A program made the position numbers and the translations under genes. A DNA stretch of 64,000 nt from Apostichopus japonicus (lineage: Eukaryota > Echinodermata > Holothuroidea > Aspidochirotida > Stichopodidae). Location of the stretch: contig NC_092578.1 of the NCBI RefSeq assembly GCF_037975245.1, positions 12,754,321-12,818,320 of the forward strand, read 5' to 3'. This document shows positions 1 through 10,654 of the stretch, piece by piece; positions within the stretch are counted from its first letter, which is position 1, and every line of letters begins with the position of its first letter. The notes beneath the pieces are model-generated. The model did not search any database, was not told the DNA's origin, and saw only the letters and a list, made by a program, of their open reading frames with translations.

Positions 1-462
1 AAACTAGCCTACACAGCGTTTTCCGGTTGACACTGAAGGTTAGGGAACTCAGGGGTTATTTTCATCGCCATAATTCGCGAGCTTTTTAATTCCGAACGCT
101 TTATTCATCCATAGAAAAATGTGTGATTATAACTAAAAATGAATTTGCGTATCACTTGGAGACAGATGACTCCGAAAACGTGAATTTGAGTAGAAAATAT
201 AAGACGGAGTGGAACGCCAAAAAGGACATCACGTAATGAGTACTAACGTGTGTGCAAAGGGAGAATGGATTGACACCAGGGATAGCCTAGATTCATGTGT
301 GCGGCCAGCAGAGGGCACTCATTCAACTCTCGTGTAATAAATTAGCCCGCCAGTGAACTGGGATGTGCACTGATGGCCTGGGCTATAAGGGTTGTGTGAA
401 TGGAGTGTATCAGTAGAGAGTAGGCCCAGGCCTACACTGCATGTACACTGTGCATGGAATTC

Positions 463-876
463 CTAATGAGATGAAAACATTACAAGTTTCCCCGCCTTAA
501 CGATGACTTGTACTGCGGACATAGTCGCAGTGAGATCACCCTTCGGCTGTGACGCATCAACCGGAGTTGTCGTCATAGTGTCCTTAATTCTCCACCACGC
601 CGTTGGCTGCGGATCATGTTCTGGTTCAACGGTGCAGTATGCTTCAGTAATTTTCAACGCCAAAAATTGTTCATGACAGCTATCCGTTACGGGCACACAG
701 TCTGCGGTCACGGTGGGTGACCGTATTGCATGAAGACGACACATGAGATATGTCGTTAAGTTATTGCCATGGTGCTGATTCCTCATGGTGACATAATCTG
801 AGCAAGTATACGGTCTGCGGTTCAATACGGTGAGCGAGTTAGATGGTGTTCGCATGTATCGGCATGGATGAACCAT
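463..876 (-). CDS. Conserved ORF in repeat block, copy 1 (hypothetical)
   Basis: This is a 137-codon open frame that I do not recognise. Its counterpart at 18882-19271 is open over the same stretch. The two differ by several substitutions and by one 27-bp indel that keeps the frame. The deduced product is Cys- and Thr-rich with a VTADCVPVT segment and a central AWWRIKDT motif, without a clear signal peptide or membrane span. A 66-codon frame on the plus strand overlaps it in copy 2. It could be an exon carried by the repeat or a chance ORF. Confidence 0.22.
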   Translation of the reverse strand: MVHPCRYMRTPSNSLTVLNRRPYTCSDYVTMRNQHHGNNLTTYLMCRLHAIRSPTVTADCVPVTDSCHEQFLALKITEAYCTVEPEHDPQPTAWWRIKDTMTTTPVDASQPKGDLTATMSAVQVIVKAGKLVMFSSH

Positions 877-1911
877 TCCCTGATATCTGCAATGAATTAA
901 GCCATTCTCGACTGAAACTAGCCTGTCGTGTATACGTATTTGAGCGGCCCAGCTTTGAGGCAGTCAACTGTGTGGACCACCAGTCAGTAGCCAGATATCC
1001 TCACTGTGCGCAGTCACCGAACTGAAGATAAACTTTGCAAACTACCTTCTCTTGCTAACTTGCTCCAATTCGAAACACATGCTATAGGCCTTGCCACACA
1101 GTATGCTATGCACAATGCATTTCGTGGAACCAGTTCATTCGAATCTAATTGAAATGTAGGTTCCTTATCAATTTTAGTTGCTCAACTTTATTGATTGTAC
1201 TTTCGCACATATTTTTTTCTCTATCAAGTTCACTCCTATCAATGTACGAGTTTCTCGTAATTTGCTGTTGAAATTCACTATTAATCTCAGTGGCGAAAAG
1301 CAGTGTAGGCTTTTTTCTTGGGTAGAGTTCCCATGAGGCAACGCGCGCTCAAGTTGCTGCAAATCGTATCACGGGCGTGTATACGCGAACCCAATGCTAG
1401 GTATATGATTTCTGTGGTTTGCATGTTGCTATTTGATAAGAGTAGATCGGCCACACATAACTTTTCTTGTGTCAGTACCTAGCTGTAACTAAAAGTGTTA
1501 ACTTTCCCTTTCAGTTTCAAATGTAGGCCATGCAAGTTTCAACACAGTCGTTGCATATAAGATAAATTGCTTGTATGCATCAACTGCGTCCCACTGACTG
1601 TGTTGTCCATGTAGAAATTGGTCACCAAAAACGATGTGAAACATAAAGATATATTATACAGAAGTAAGGATGTGACGTTATCAAATAAGACGTGTTGCCG
1701 TTCTACTCCTATTAAATTACGGTTCGAGTGATAATCTCCTTTAAGTTGTGAACTATCGTTTTAAAGGCCACACAAAGCATATTATTCTGAATTTAAATGT
1801 TTATGATGGGAGATGCACTTAATGTAATGGAATATGCTTCAAATAAACTGACAAACTATATGCGTGAAACTTCACATATGATTTATATTTTGCAGCTCTG
1901 TTTATAGAGGT

Positions 1912-2190
1912 GCTCCTCCAGCCCTTCACGCCAACAGCGGAAACTATGCTATTGACGTAATGTATGCGCCTCACGTCGCCCTCTTACGCTAACAGCGAAA
2001 ACCACGCCAATGACGTAGCGTATGCGCCTCACGTACGTCGCCCCCTTACGCCAGCAGTGAAAACCACACTGTTGACGTACTGTGAACGCCTCACGTCGCT
2101 CCTGCAGCCCCTAACGTCAACGGTGGAAACCACACTACTCACGTAGTGTAAGCGTCTACTGTCATTCCTGCAGCCCTTAAAACGCCAACA
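1912..2190 (+). repeat. CpG-rich minisatellite with TGACGTA motifs (copy 1)
   Basis: Four to five degenerate units of about 60 bp repeat the pattern CCTCACGTCGC, GCCAACAG, GGAAACCACACT and TGACGTA. Each unit holds one or two ACGT cores resembling CRE/ATF sites. The same array occurs at 20376-20660 in the second block copy. It is much more CpG-rich than its surroundings. Whether the ACGT motifs bind anything is inference. Confidence 0.65.
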
Positions 2191-2837
2191 CCGGGGGAGC
2201 GGTTAGTGTGAACAAATTTCGAGAAAAAAAAATGCAGAATGAGCCTACTTAGTTTATATTTGAAAATTGCTGGGAAATAGATAAAATTGCCCCGAATCCT
2301 CAAAAATCAATTGGAGGCTCAAAAATATGGAAATGCGAACCCCTTTCCGCTTTTTTTACGATTGACATATGTACCAGGGGCGTATCCAGGATTTTCTAAC
2401 CCGGGGCGCGAATTACTATCTAAGCGGAGCGCCACCATCGGTTGGCGCGCAGCGTACAAGAAATTTTCTGGTTTTGATACCACCCAGATCACCGGAAATG
2501 GCACTTCTCGGGCTTGAAAATGACCAACCAGATGTACCCTTTTTGCCTAAGAACCAAGTATTTCCCAATAGTTTTTTTTCCATCCATAACCTTTTTGAAG
2601 TTTGTCACCAGTCACACATCATGTTCAACCTCATCGCATGTCCTATGGATCATTGCTTTTGTAGGTGATTCTACGTCGCTGCCCACAATATCCGTCAGCC
2701 CCACTTTTCAAGGTTTAATTAAGCCCATTATTTGTTCAGAATTTGAAAATTTACGTTTCTCGTGATTAAACTCAATTCAAAATATACCCATAATGTTGCA
2801 CAAAATTTCATCTATTGACAACCAATATAGAAAAACC

Positions 2838-3499
2838 CAAGGGCGGTGGAAGCACTTTTAATCTGGGGGGGGGGGGGCACCGACATCAAAGGGCACTTTG
2901 CAGATATTCGATTGGACTGATGCAGCCTAATACTTAGTACCCTTTATAAATCTTATTGTATTTATCTTATTTGCGTATACACATCATCCCATCAACGCCC
3001 CCTCCCCCCCCTTCCTGAAGGAAAATATGCATACTAGCACTGCAATATCCAATGTGCAAATTAGGAAACATGGAACAAGTTTTCTTTTGAGACAAAATGA
3101 GGTGAAATCATGCTAGTTGCTAATGTAGGAATCTTCCGAATTAGAATTTTTTTCTTGTTAATATCTTACGATTTTTTTTCCATTCGAAATAGCTTTGAGA
3201 TTGACCCACAGAAATTCATTTGAAAGTCAGCGGCGTAGCCAGGATTTGCAAAGTTGTATGCACAACTATCTGAGCGGAGCTCTACCATCGGTTGGCGCGG
3301 AGCGTGCAAGAAATTTTTTGGTTTCACAAACCCCTCAGATGGCCGGAAACGGCCCTTCCCGAGTGTTCATTCTGGTTCCCTGGCCTCTTGCTAACTTGAG
3401 ACACCTAAATTTTTATGTAGAGAAAGGGCACATTTTTAACCTGAGGAAAAGTGGGGGGGGGGCACGTGCCCCCTGTGCCCCCCGGTTCCGCCGCCCTTG
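2838..3499. mobile_element. hAT-like MITE, copy A (8-bp TSD GAAAAACC)
   Basis: The termini CAAGGGCGGTGGAAGC and GGTTCCGCCGCCCTTG are inverted repeats. They are flanked by exact 8-bp duplications GAAAAACC at 2830-2837 and 3500-3507, the hallmark of hAT transposition. The 662-bp body closely matches 36137-36765, including a G-tract next to each end and the hairpin segment near 3272-3360. It has no coding capacity and is nested in the 2375-4895 insertion. Confidence 0.85.
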
Positions 3500-4726
3500 G
3501 AAAAACCTCCTTGAACCCCTAACAGACCGGTCAATATTGCACGAGTAGAGGGACGTGTGATGAAGAATGTGGGTCAGAAATTTTCAAAAATTCAGACACA
3601 GTTAATTTCTTGGTGTACAAATATTAAAACCCTCTTATAACGGCTATTATAAAACTTGGTTGAAGGAAATGAAAATATAGCAGATATTTCCGAAACCGAA
3701 CAATACACACATATGCGTAGGAGGGGGGAGGGGGTGGGGGCTGCATCCCCTAATTCGCCATTACTAATGTAAAAGAGAGTTTTAACATAATTGGACTTCC
3801 ATGATTTTTCTCCATCTACATAAGACATTTCGTTGTTTACATTAGCATCCCGCGGTATACTGTGCCAGTTTCACGGACCGTATGGTACACGATGGCATCT
3901 GATGTAATAAACCGATGCTTGCTTATATGATATTGACATTAACGTGTTGGACGCGCGCTACGCGCGCGAAAATTGTTGGTTATTTTTTTCGGGCAAGTCG
4001 GACAATTTTGAGGCTGTTCATCCTGGAACGCCATTTTCATGCTCACTGATATGATGTGATATCTGCTGTTTGCTTTACAAATTCGAACAGGCGCGTAGTG
4101 AGGATCTTGCCAAGGAAAGGGCGAAGCCTGTAGGCAAATTATCTAAGCGTAGCGCCCACATTAGTTGGCGCGAAGCGTATAAGAAAATTTTGATCGAAAT
4201 GCCTCCCAGATCGCTGGAAATGGCACTACCCAGGACCATTTGTTGGTGCGAAGCGTACAAGCAAATTTTGGCCGAAAATGCCTCCCAGATCGCTGGAAAT
4301 GACACTTCCCAGGCCTTGTAAGTTGCATCTAAGCACTTTCTATTTTGAAATTACTAGCGATATCATTAAATAATATGCTGAAGGGGGGGGGGGGGCGGTC
4401 GCCCCCTTCCCGAAATTTGTCATGTTCCCCGACGACACGGTCGAGTTCGAGACCAGCCACAGTTGGTTTCATAGCACCGTTCTACAATTGATTAAGGCGT
4501 ATATACACACACACGCGTTATGATATACCATATATAGTATATATATAGATCATGAGTAAGAGAAGAAAAATGGAAACGTCAAAAATTGAGTTGTCAGTGT
4601 AAGGGGTAGGGTGAGGCACACGCCTCTTCCGAAATCCTTGATCCGTCACTGGCTACCCTGTGTATATAATAGGGATCAGCGCTGTAATAATGCCACTGTT
4701 CCTTTTTCTCTTCCCGGTGTCTTGGC

Positions 4727-4853
4727 GTTTTTCTCCTTTGCTTCTTTTTCTCTCTTTATTCTTTTTCTTTTCCCTTCCTTCCTCTCCTCCTCCTCTTTCC
4801 CCGTCTTTTTTCCTTTTTTCTTCTCTTTTTTTCTTTCCTCTTTTTCTTACCCG
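4727..4853 (+). repeat. Polypyrimidine tract
   Basis: About 125 bases are almost pure C and T on the plus strand, made of imperfect TTTCTC/TTCCT blocks. Overlapping ORFs here are low-complexity artefacts. Such mirror-like tracts can form triplexes in principle. Confidence 0.75.
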
Positions 4854-5432
4854 GGGGGCGCGCGCCCCCAACGCCCCCCCCTGGATACGCACCTGTTCAG
4901 TACCAAACGAATTTTACCAAACGAATTTGAAAACAATACATACAGGTTAATGAAATGACCTTCGGAATATTTGGTGAGAACTTTCTCCTAAAAATCACGA
5001 CATTTTTGCACGAAAACACGCACGTGAAAGCAATTCACAGCTCCAAAACGGAAGCACATACTTCCGTTTTTTAGATGCGAGTGAGCAGCTCAAGCAGTCA
5101 CAATGTCGCTCCGTCCGTTCGTCAGTTCATCCGTTCGTCTGTTCGTCACGTTCACTCATAACTTCCAAACCGTACATGCTATCAAGTTGGAGCTTGGCGG
5201 GTGGGTGCGGCTTGCCGCTAGCCAGGGGGGTTGCATTTTCATGTGCGTGGTGTGATTATATTCCAATTAAATAAAATTTATTACCAAATTATTCTTTTCC
5301 ACAGCAATCCCTATTGAGTCGGTATTAGGGAGATTGTTTACATTACTACCTATCTATTGCACAGCCCTGTGTGAGATGGCTGGGGAATGCTGTTTATACT
5401 ATCTATCAACAGTTCAGAGGGCCATGATATGG

Positions 5433-5585
<153 letters not shown>

Positions 5586-5849
5586 CACATATTCACAAAT
5601 TGGAATTGGAATCATTAGCTGTGGGAGAGCAGCTCACGCAGTCAACATGTATCTCAGGTCGTTCGCCATTTGTCACGTTCACTCAAAACATCTAAACCGT
5701 AGATGCTATAAGGTTGAAACTCAGTAGGATACAGGTAGTGCGCAAGGCCTTCATTGAGTTATATTCTGAGCATGGTAGGCATATATGTCAATAAGATATG
5801 GCTAATTTGCCAAAATACGCTAAATTCACTACATTGATGGATTTACACG

Positions 5850-6002
5850 AAACTAGGTACATATAGTAAACGTTGGAAGGCAAAAATGTTGAAAGTCATT
5901 CCGAGGTCATCAGAGGTCAATGGCAGGCTAATTTGCATAAATCACGTTAAATTCTCAACATTGATGGATTGACATAAAAATTGGAATGTAGAGTGAACAT
6001 AC
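5850..6002 (+). repeat. AGGTCA-type dispersed repeat (block copy 1)
   Basis: One to two units of a roughly 105-bp repeat with the elements GGCAAAAATGTTGAAAGTCA, GAGGTCATCAGAGGTCAAT and ACATTGATGGATT. Longer arrays are at 21640-22050 and, inverted, at 15040-15450. Confidence 0.65.
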
Positions 6003-6395
6003 CGTTAAAAGCCACTCCTCTCAGTCTAGCTAGGGTTGTACTCCTATTGCACATTTGCTTAGTTTTTTTTGGGGGGGGGGGGGAATCACTCTTTAAACAG
6101 TTGGGGTTCACTAGTTAAAGTGACTGGACCTTTTAGTTTAGTACACAGCCCATCAGACTAGTTCCTCAGTTGCACTACAAAACTCAATGGGAAAAATTAA
6201 GACTATATGGTCTCAAATGACATGTTAATAATTTATTTGTGAAGGACAAATGGTGTTGAATTCCATCCAAGGGTGCTCTGATGCTTAAGCATCAGAAAAT
6301 TCTTCCTTATTAATTATTTAATTATTTAAGTGAATTATCAAGTTACAGCAATATCTATCTGTAGATTATTCTCCCATGATTGGATACCGGGCATA

Positions 6396-6562
6396 CTTTT
6401 TAAGAAAAGTCACCCAGGTAAGAACCTGGGCACGAAAATCAAACTACCGAACGTCTGATTCGCTCTCATCCCCAGTCCCCTTGCATCAGGACTGTGACTG
6501 TGTGATCATCGCCAGGTGTGTATAACCATTCCCGTCGAAAGGGAACAGATACTACACATGAT
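6396..6562 (-). pseudogene. U2 snRNA-like repeat, copy 1
   Basis: Read on the minus strand this carries GATCATGTGTAGTATCTGTT, close to the branch-site-recognition region near the 5' end of U2 snRNA, followed by sequence that is not U2 and a 3' hairpin GCCCAGGTTCTTACCTGGG. The U2 5' leader (GCTTCTCGGCC) is absent and replaced by other sequence. Copies at 26713-26898 and 35236-35400 share the body. It reads as a U2-derived repetitive RNA and not a working U2 gene. Confidence 0.5.
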
Positions 6563-6654
6563 CTTCGGGATATCTTCAACTCTTCGGTCGATCTGTTTGT
6601 TGTACACGTCTCCTATATGAGTCTATCAATCCGCCTGACCCTTACCGAAATCCC

Positions 6655-7195
6655 AGATCTGGCTTAATATCTGGTTTAATCTTGCCTTTTGATCAAGCCT
6701 TTATCTGGCCATATAAAGCCAGATATAAATGAATGAGTAAATTTAGATATGCAGATAAAGTTTAATCTGGCCATATAAAGCCAGATATATCTGGATAAAG
6801 AGTCAATCCAGATATACAGATAAAGTTTTAGCTGGCCATATAAAGCCAGATATAACTGGATATAGAGTCAATCCAGACATGCAGATAAAGTTCTATCTGG
6901 CTAAATAAAGCCAGATATAACTGGATATAGAGTCAATCCAGATATGCCGATACAGTTTTATCTGGCCATATAAAGCCATATATAACTGGATAGAGTCAAT
7001 CCAGATATGCATATAGTTTTATCTGGCCGTATAACCCCAGATATAACTGGATAAAGAGTCAATCCAGATATGCAGATAAAGTTTTATCTGGCTATATAAA
7101 GCTAGATATAACTGGATATAGAGTCAATCCAGATATGCAGATAAAGTTTTATCTGGCCATATAAAGTCAGATATCACTGGATATAGAGTCAAGGA
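6655..7195 (+). repeat. Tandem array of about 65-bp units with two hairpins each
   Basis: About eight units repeat TATCTGGCCATATAAAGCCA, then GATATAACTGGATATAGAGT and CAATCCAGATATGCAGATAA. Each unit contains two dyads, CTGGC...GCCAG and CTGGAT...ATCCAG, and a TATAAAG box. Two units occur at 37735-37870 in the other block copy. The exon-like segment at 7254-7423 follows directly. Confidence 0.85.
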
Positions 7196-7253
7196 TATTT
7201 CTCCTCCTTTTGAAACGCCTGCTAACCCCTTTTCTGTATTATTTGCTTTGCAG

Positions 7254-7423
7254 AAGTAAAAAAAGGAAGCAGCATCAGTACAAAAGGCACGGAAAGTATA
7301 CTGCAAAATGATATCTCTTCCATGGAGACCCTGCCTGATGAGCATCTTGAAGAGTTAGACCAACTATACGGAGAAGGGTGAAGCAACTGGAGAGGGAAAA
7401 CAGGAATCTGCAGGCACAAATTG
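7254..7423 (+). pseudogene. Exon-like segment encoding a coiled-coil piece, copy 1
   Basis: A pyrimidine-rich acceptor (TGTATTATTTGCTTTGCAG) and a donor (ATTG followed by GTGAGT) bracket 170 bases. One frame reads LPDEHLEELDQLYGE and then hits a stop; another gives RRRVKQLERENRNLQAQI, a heptad-like coiled coil ending at the donor. The frame change suggests a broken exon or an alternative acceptor. The same segment lies at 37925-38034 upstream of a BEN-like exon at 39038, so it may come from a BEN-domain gene. I see no other exons near this copy. Confidence 0.35.
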
Positions 7424-7880
7424 GTGAGTTGCATTTCTTGTAGTCATGTACTTGCTATCTGAGCAATGGGTTTTAATGTAACGTCAGTGCTTTTCAACTT
7501 TTTGGAACCATTACCCATTATTCCCCAAAATTTGGTTTCATTATGTCCCAAGGGTAATTAATTCTCAGCTTGGGCACCTCTTACAGTTTGTAACAAATGC
7601 AAAGCCCACTAGTGGGATTGAATGATTTTTATTTATTCAGTTTTATACTCATCTCTGCATTCAGTTATAAATTTATAATCTTTATTGAGTATCACTCAAG
7701 AAAGAATCGGGCAGTTTCCACTTAACAGCAGCTTTCCGGTCTACAATAACCACAGAGGTGAATAAACTGGCATATTTAGAAATGTTTGTGTCAACATTTT
7801 TGTAATACCATGAAAATGAGTTTACAAAGTTTAAAATGAGTTTGACAGTGGTTAGGGCCGGAGCTAGATACATTTAAATT

Positions 7881-8578
7881 TGAATAGAACCGAAATAGGA
7901 TACTTCCAGTCACATAATGTGCCAGAATTGTCAGTTTCATGTTTTTTTGGGTGAATTTTCAGGCGCCATTTTTTTGCAGAAACGAGCGATTTTGTTTGGG
8001 TGGAACTAAGTGGTCTCTGAACTGCAAGGGCATAGGCAACAATTTCCTTGGGTAATCATGGTGCAATGCAGCCGATAATTGAGATGGGACAATTTTACAT
8101 TAACCAGTGTTTTCGAATTTCCAGGGGTCGTGAAAGAAAACGATAGAAGGCGCTATTTCTAACATGCAGCCCTTCTTTTCTTGAACAGGTTCCATTACTA
8201 GGGGTATTTAGATGCAATAGAAGTAAAAGAAATCCAAGTATGGTACTTTCAGTCACATAATGTATCAGAATTGTCAGTTTTATGCTGTTTTGAGTGATTT
8301 GGGGCGCCATTTTCTCGCAGAAGAGCAAATTTTGTTGGTGGAACAGAGTTGTTTCTGAACAACAACAGTATGGTCAACAACTTCATTGAGTAATCTTGTT
8401 GCCTTTAGGGGTGGACCAGCTCCCTCAAAAACTAGAGGGAATTTTGCCCTTTGGCCCACGGTCTAATACACTATCGTAGTTTTTCGTAGTTTTGTCGATT
8501 GGGGTATAGTGTGGATTAGTGATTTAATGAATGAAATGATTCCAAATCAGTTCCCAGCCAAGCTTTTTATCAATGTAC
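7881..8578. other. No gene recognised
   Basis: AT-rich sequence with two related segments (about 7890-8060 and 8225-8400) sharing CAGTCACATAATGT.CCAGAATTGTCAGTTT and GGCGCCATTTT, so a diverged tandem duplication is present. No supported coding region. Confidence 0.5.
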
Positions 8579-8824
8579 GCTTCACCGGGCAGCCTAATTT
8601 TTATTCCCAGGATGGTAAAGGCCAAATCGGATTTTCAGGAATTTGCCAAATGTGTATGAAATCAAGTTAGGGTTCAGGGAAAGTTCGAGTCCCGCCGATT
8701 CCGTGGTGAAGAAAAAAAGGTTCAAAAAGGCGTTTTCCCGAAAAGGGGCGTCACCCCAAATGGAAGAATTTGATTGGTTCTTGGCATTTGCCACCTTAGG
8801 AATAAAATTACGCCACCGGGAAGC
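8579..8824. mobile_element. Palindromic MITE-like element
   Basis: The two ends are imperfect inverted repeats of about 45 bp sharing GCTTC, CCGG, TAATTTTATTCC and TGGCAAA blocks. Overlapping ORFs on both strands reflect the palindrome. No target duplication is clear, so the superfamily is open. Confidence 0.45.
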
Positions 8825-9176
8825 CGGGTGACTGGATCAGTGAAATCTACTCATCAGATAAAGTCGTATCTTCTCAGACAGATAATCACTTTTTAACCAA
8901 GCTCACCGTTGGGTTTGAAACTATTGATGTGGTCAACTTAACCTGTAAATGACCTCTCACTTATTCAGGCGACAATTATATTGCAGACCCAGAGAAGAAG
9001 ATCGCTGAATGAATTGCCTTCCTGTTACTCACTTTTCGCAATAGGTGGACAAATATTCATTTACTGCCTAATAATTTTCATGATGCCGATTTAGACGTCA
9101 AGATCTGCCATAGTATGTTATTTTGTGTCAGAAGTGGGATAGGCAATACTATTTTCAAAATCTAAACGGCATAAAA
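8825..9176. other. No feature recognised upstream of the retrotransposon
   Basis: Unique-looking AT-rich sequence. No copy of the 3' LTR (13274-14825) can be found here, so the retrotransposon lacks an adjacent 5' LTR. Confidence 0.5.
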
Positions 9177-9192
9177 GGGCGGTGGATATAAA

Positions 9193-10142
9193 ATGTCTAA
9201 ATCAGCGATGAGAGACCTGCAGCGCCAGCTGGATGCTCTTGCAGAAAGTCTTGAGCATGGGAAGGCCAAGAGGGAGGAAAAACTGGCGGAACGGGATGCT
9301 CCGAACACCGTCTATGTGCTAGAGAAGGAGAGGAAGATAAGAGCATTCTCCGGTACTGAGGGACCAGCAGTGAGCAGCTTCCAGGAAGACATCCAGGCCG
9401 CACTAAAGGTACGAAGGTTATCCGATACCGATGCTGCAGACTTTATATTGGCCCACCTGGAGGGAGCAGCCAGGCAGGAAATGCGGCATCAACCGTCAGA
9501 AGTGACCTTGGACCCAGACCTGATCCTTCAGAAGTTGTCGGACACATTTGGGACCGCCGTACCCTTGGCTCCCTAATGAGAGAAATGTGTAACAAAGTCC
9601 AACGAGAGGAGGAGACGATTGCAGAGTTCGCATTTAAACTCATGTCCCTAGCAGATCAGCTAAAGAAAGTACCTGGTGCCCCTGATGCAGAACAAGCCAT
9701 CAAGGAGCAGTTTCGAGATGGGCTGCTTGACGAAGTATTGCGCCGTGAGATTAAGAAGGCCCTGATACAAGACCCTGATGTGTCTTTTATTAAGTTGAGA
9801 GACTGGGCCCTTGATATGGCAGAAGAGGATCTTGACCTCCCCAGAAGACGTGTACGAAAGCCTGTGAGTGCCGTCGAGGCAGAGACCACTCAAATCACGA
9901 AAGCCCTGGTCGATTTGACGACAGCTGTAAAAAGCCAGGCTGAGGTGATGGAAGCCCTGCAGATCCAACAGTCAGGCATATTATCACGACTTGACAAGCT
10001 GGAGGCACAGACCACCCGACCTGCTCGCATCCCGAAGAAAGACCTCAGGTGCCATCGATGCCAGAAGATAGGTCATTTGGCGAGGGAATGCCGCAGCCCA
10101 GCACCTCTGTCACCTGCCGTCACTCAACAACAGGAAAACTAG
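9193..10142 (+). pseudogene. Gypsy gag, frameshifted
   Basis: The capsid-like region is split between two frames: 9193-9576 (N-terminal part with coiled-coil-like charged residues) and 9576-10142 (C-terminal part). A one-base change near 9550-9570 explains the switch. The second part ends in a CCHC zinc knuckle (CHRCQKIGHLAREC, about 10051-10092) that binds RNA in this family. The frame ends at a TAG at 10140 that overlaps the protease frame by about 90 bases in the -1 register. Confidence 0.8.
10133..10139 (+). promoter_or_regulatory. Possible -1 ribosomal frameshift site GGAAAAC
   Basis: The heptamer G GAA AAC sits in the gag frame directly before the gag TAG, and the pol frame is exactly -1 relative to gag. 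It resembles slippery heptamers of the GGANNNN class. A downstream structure was not established. Overlap and spacing fit gag-pol frameshifting, but the heptamer is not the commonest type. Confidence 0.4.
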
Positions 10143-10654
10143 AAACATCCAGCACAGTGAGCCATGTTCTGGGTGAGATTGTAACAGAGACGCAAGGGGG
10201 CTCAACAGATTTCTATTCATCTATTGTCGGGGAGCGACCTACTACCACTGTGGTGATGAATGGCTCTCGGATTAAGGCAGTTATTGATACGGGTTCAGCT
10301 GTAACACTTCTATCCAAGGCTCATTTCTTGACGTTGTTCGCAGGGAAGTCACTGGTAGAATTAAGGTGGCTTGGGTTAAAGGCTATCAATCAAACAAGGA
10401 TTCCCTTCTTGGGTTATTTTGAGATAGATGTAGAAGTTGGTGGCGAAGTGATACCCAACCGTGGTATTCTGGTGGTTGAAGACGATCAAGACCCTCCATT
10501 GTTACTGGGCATGAATATCATCCACCGAATGTCAGGAGAAGTTCTTGTTTACATGCTTGGGTACAAAATTGATGAGTCAAAGCTGTCGAAGCCAGTCTCT
10601 ACTTTGGCACGGATACCTGGGAAGAACAAAGTTAAGTTACCAGCAAGAAAGTAA
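10140..10654 (+). CDS. Gypsy protease region
   Basis: The open frame (first ATG 10049, likely entered by frameshift from gag) encodes a retropepsin-like domain. The active-site motif VIDTGSAVTLLS is near 10282-10317, with the hydrophobic LLLGMNII element about 70 residues later. It would cleave the Gag-Pol polyprotein as a dimer. The frame stops at 10652, where an 8-bp tandem AGAAAGTA marks the junction of the deletion that removed reverse transcriptase. Confidence 0.8.

Larger units (their letters stand above)
2375..4895. mobile_element. Outer hAT-like insertion in the repeat block
   Basis: The second block copy runs uninterrupted where this 2.5-kb segment is inserted, which places the insertion here. 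The ends form an inverted repeat: CAGGGGCGTATCCAGG on the left and the complement of CCTGGATACGCACCTG on the right. The flanking 8-mers ATATGTAC (2367-2374) and TTCAGTAC (4896-4903) match at five of eight positions, as in a decayed 8-bp target duplication. No transposase is visible. A younger MITE (2838-3499) is nested inside. Two hairpin-type subrepeats (around 2420-2520 and 4140-4320) relate it to the other hAT-like elements here. Confidence 0.6.
6003..7880 (+). repeat. Second repeat block, copy 1
   Basis: This stretch matches 34628-35453 followed by 37668-38480, which is a second copy split by 2.2 kb of other DNA. In order it holds a conserved 5' region (CTCTCAGTCTAGCT), a U2-like minus-strand segment, a 65-bp tandem array with hairpins and an exon-like segment with acceptor and donor. 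The second copy continues into a BEN-like exon, so the block may be a duplicated gene fragment instead of a simple transposon. Confidence 0.7.

Noticed and set aside
4611-4958. Phe/Ser-rich and Lys/Glu-rich ORFs on both strands
   Set aside because: Low-complexity translations of a polypyrimidine tract.
8643-8831. Overlapping 62-66 codon ORFs on both strands
   Set aside because: They mirror the palindromic MITE-like element and have no other support.
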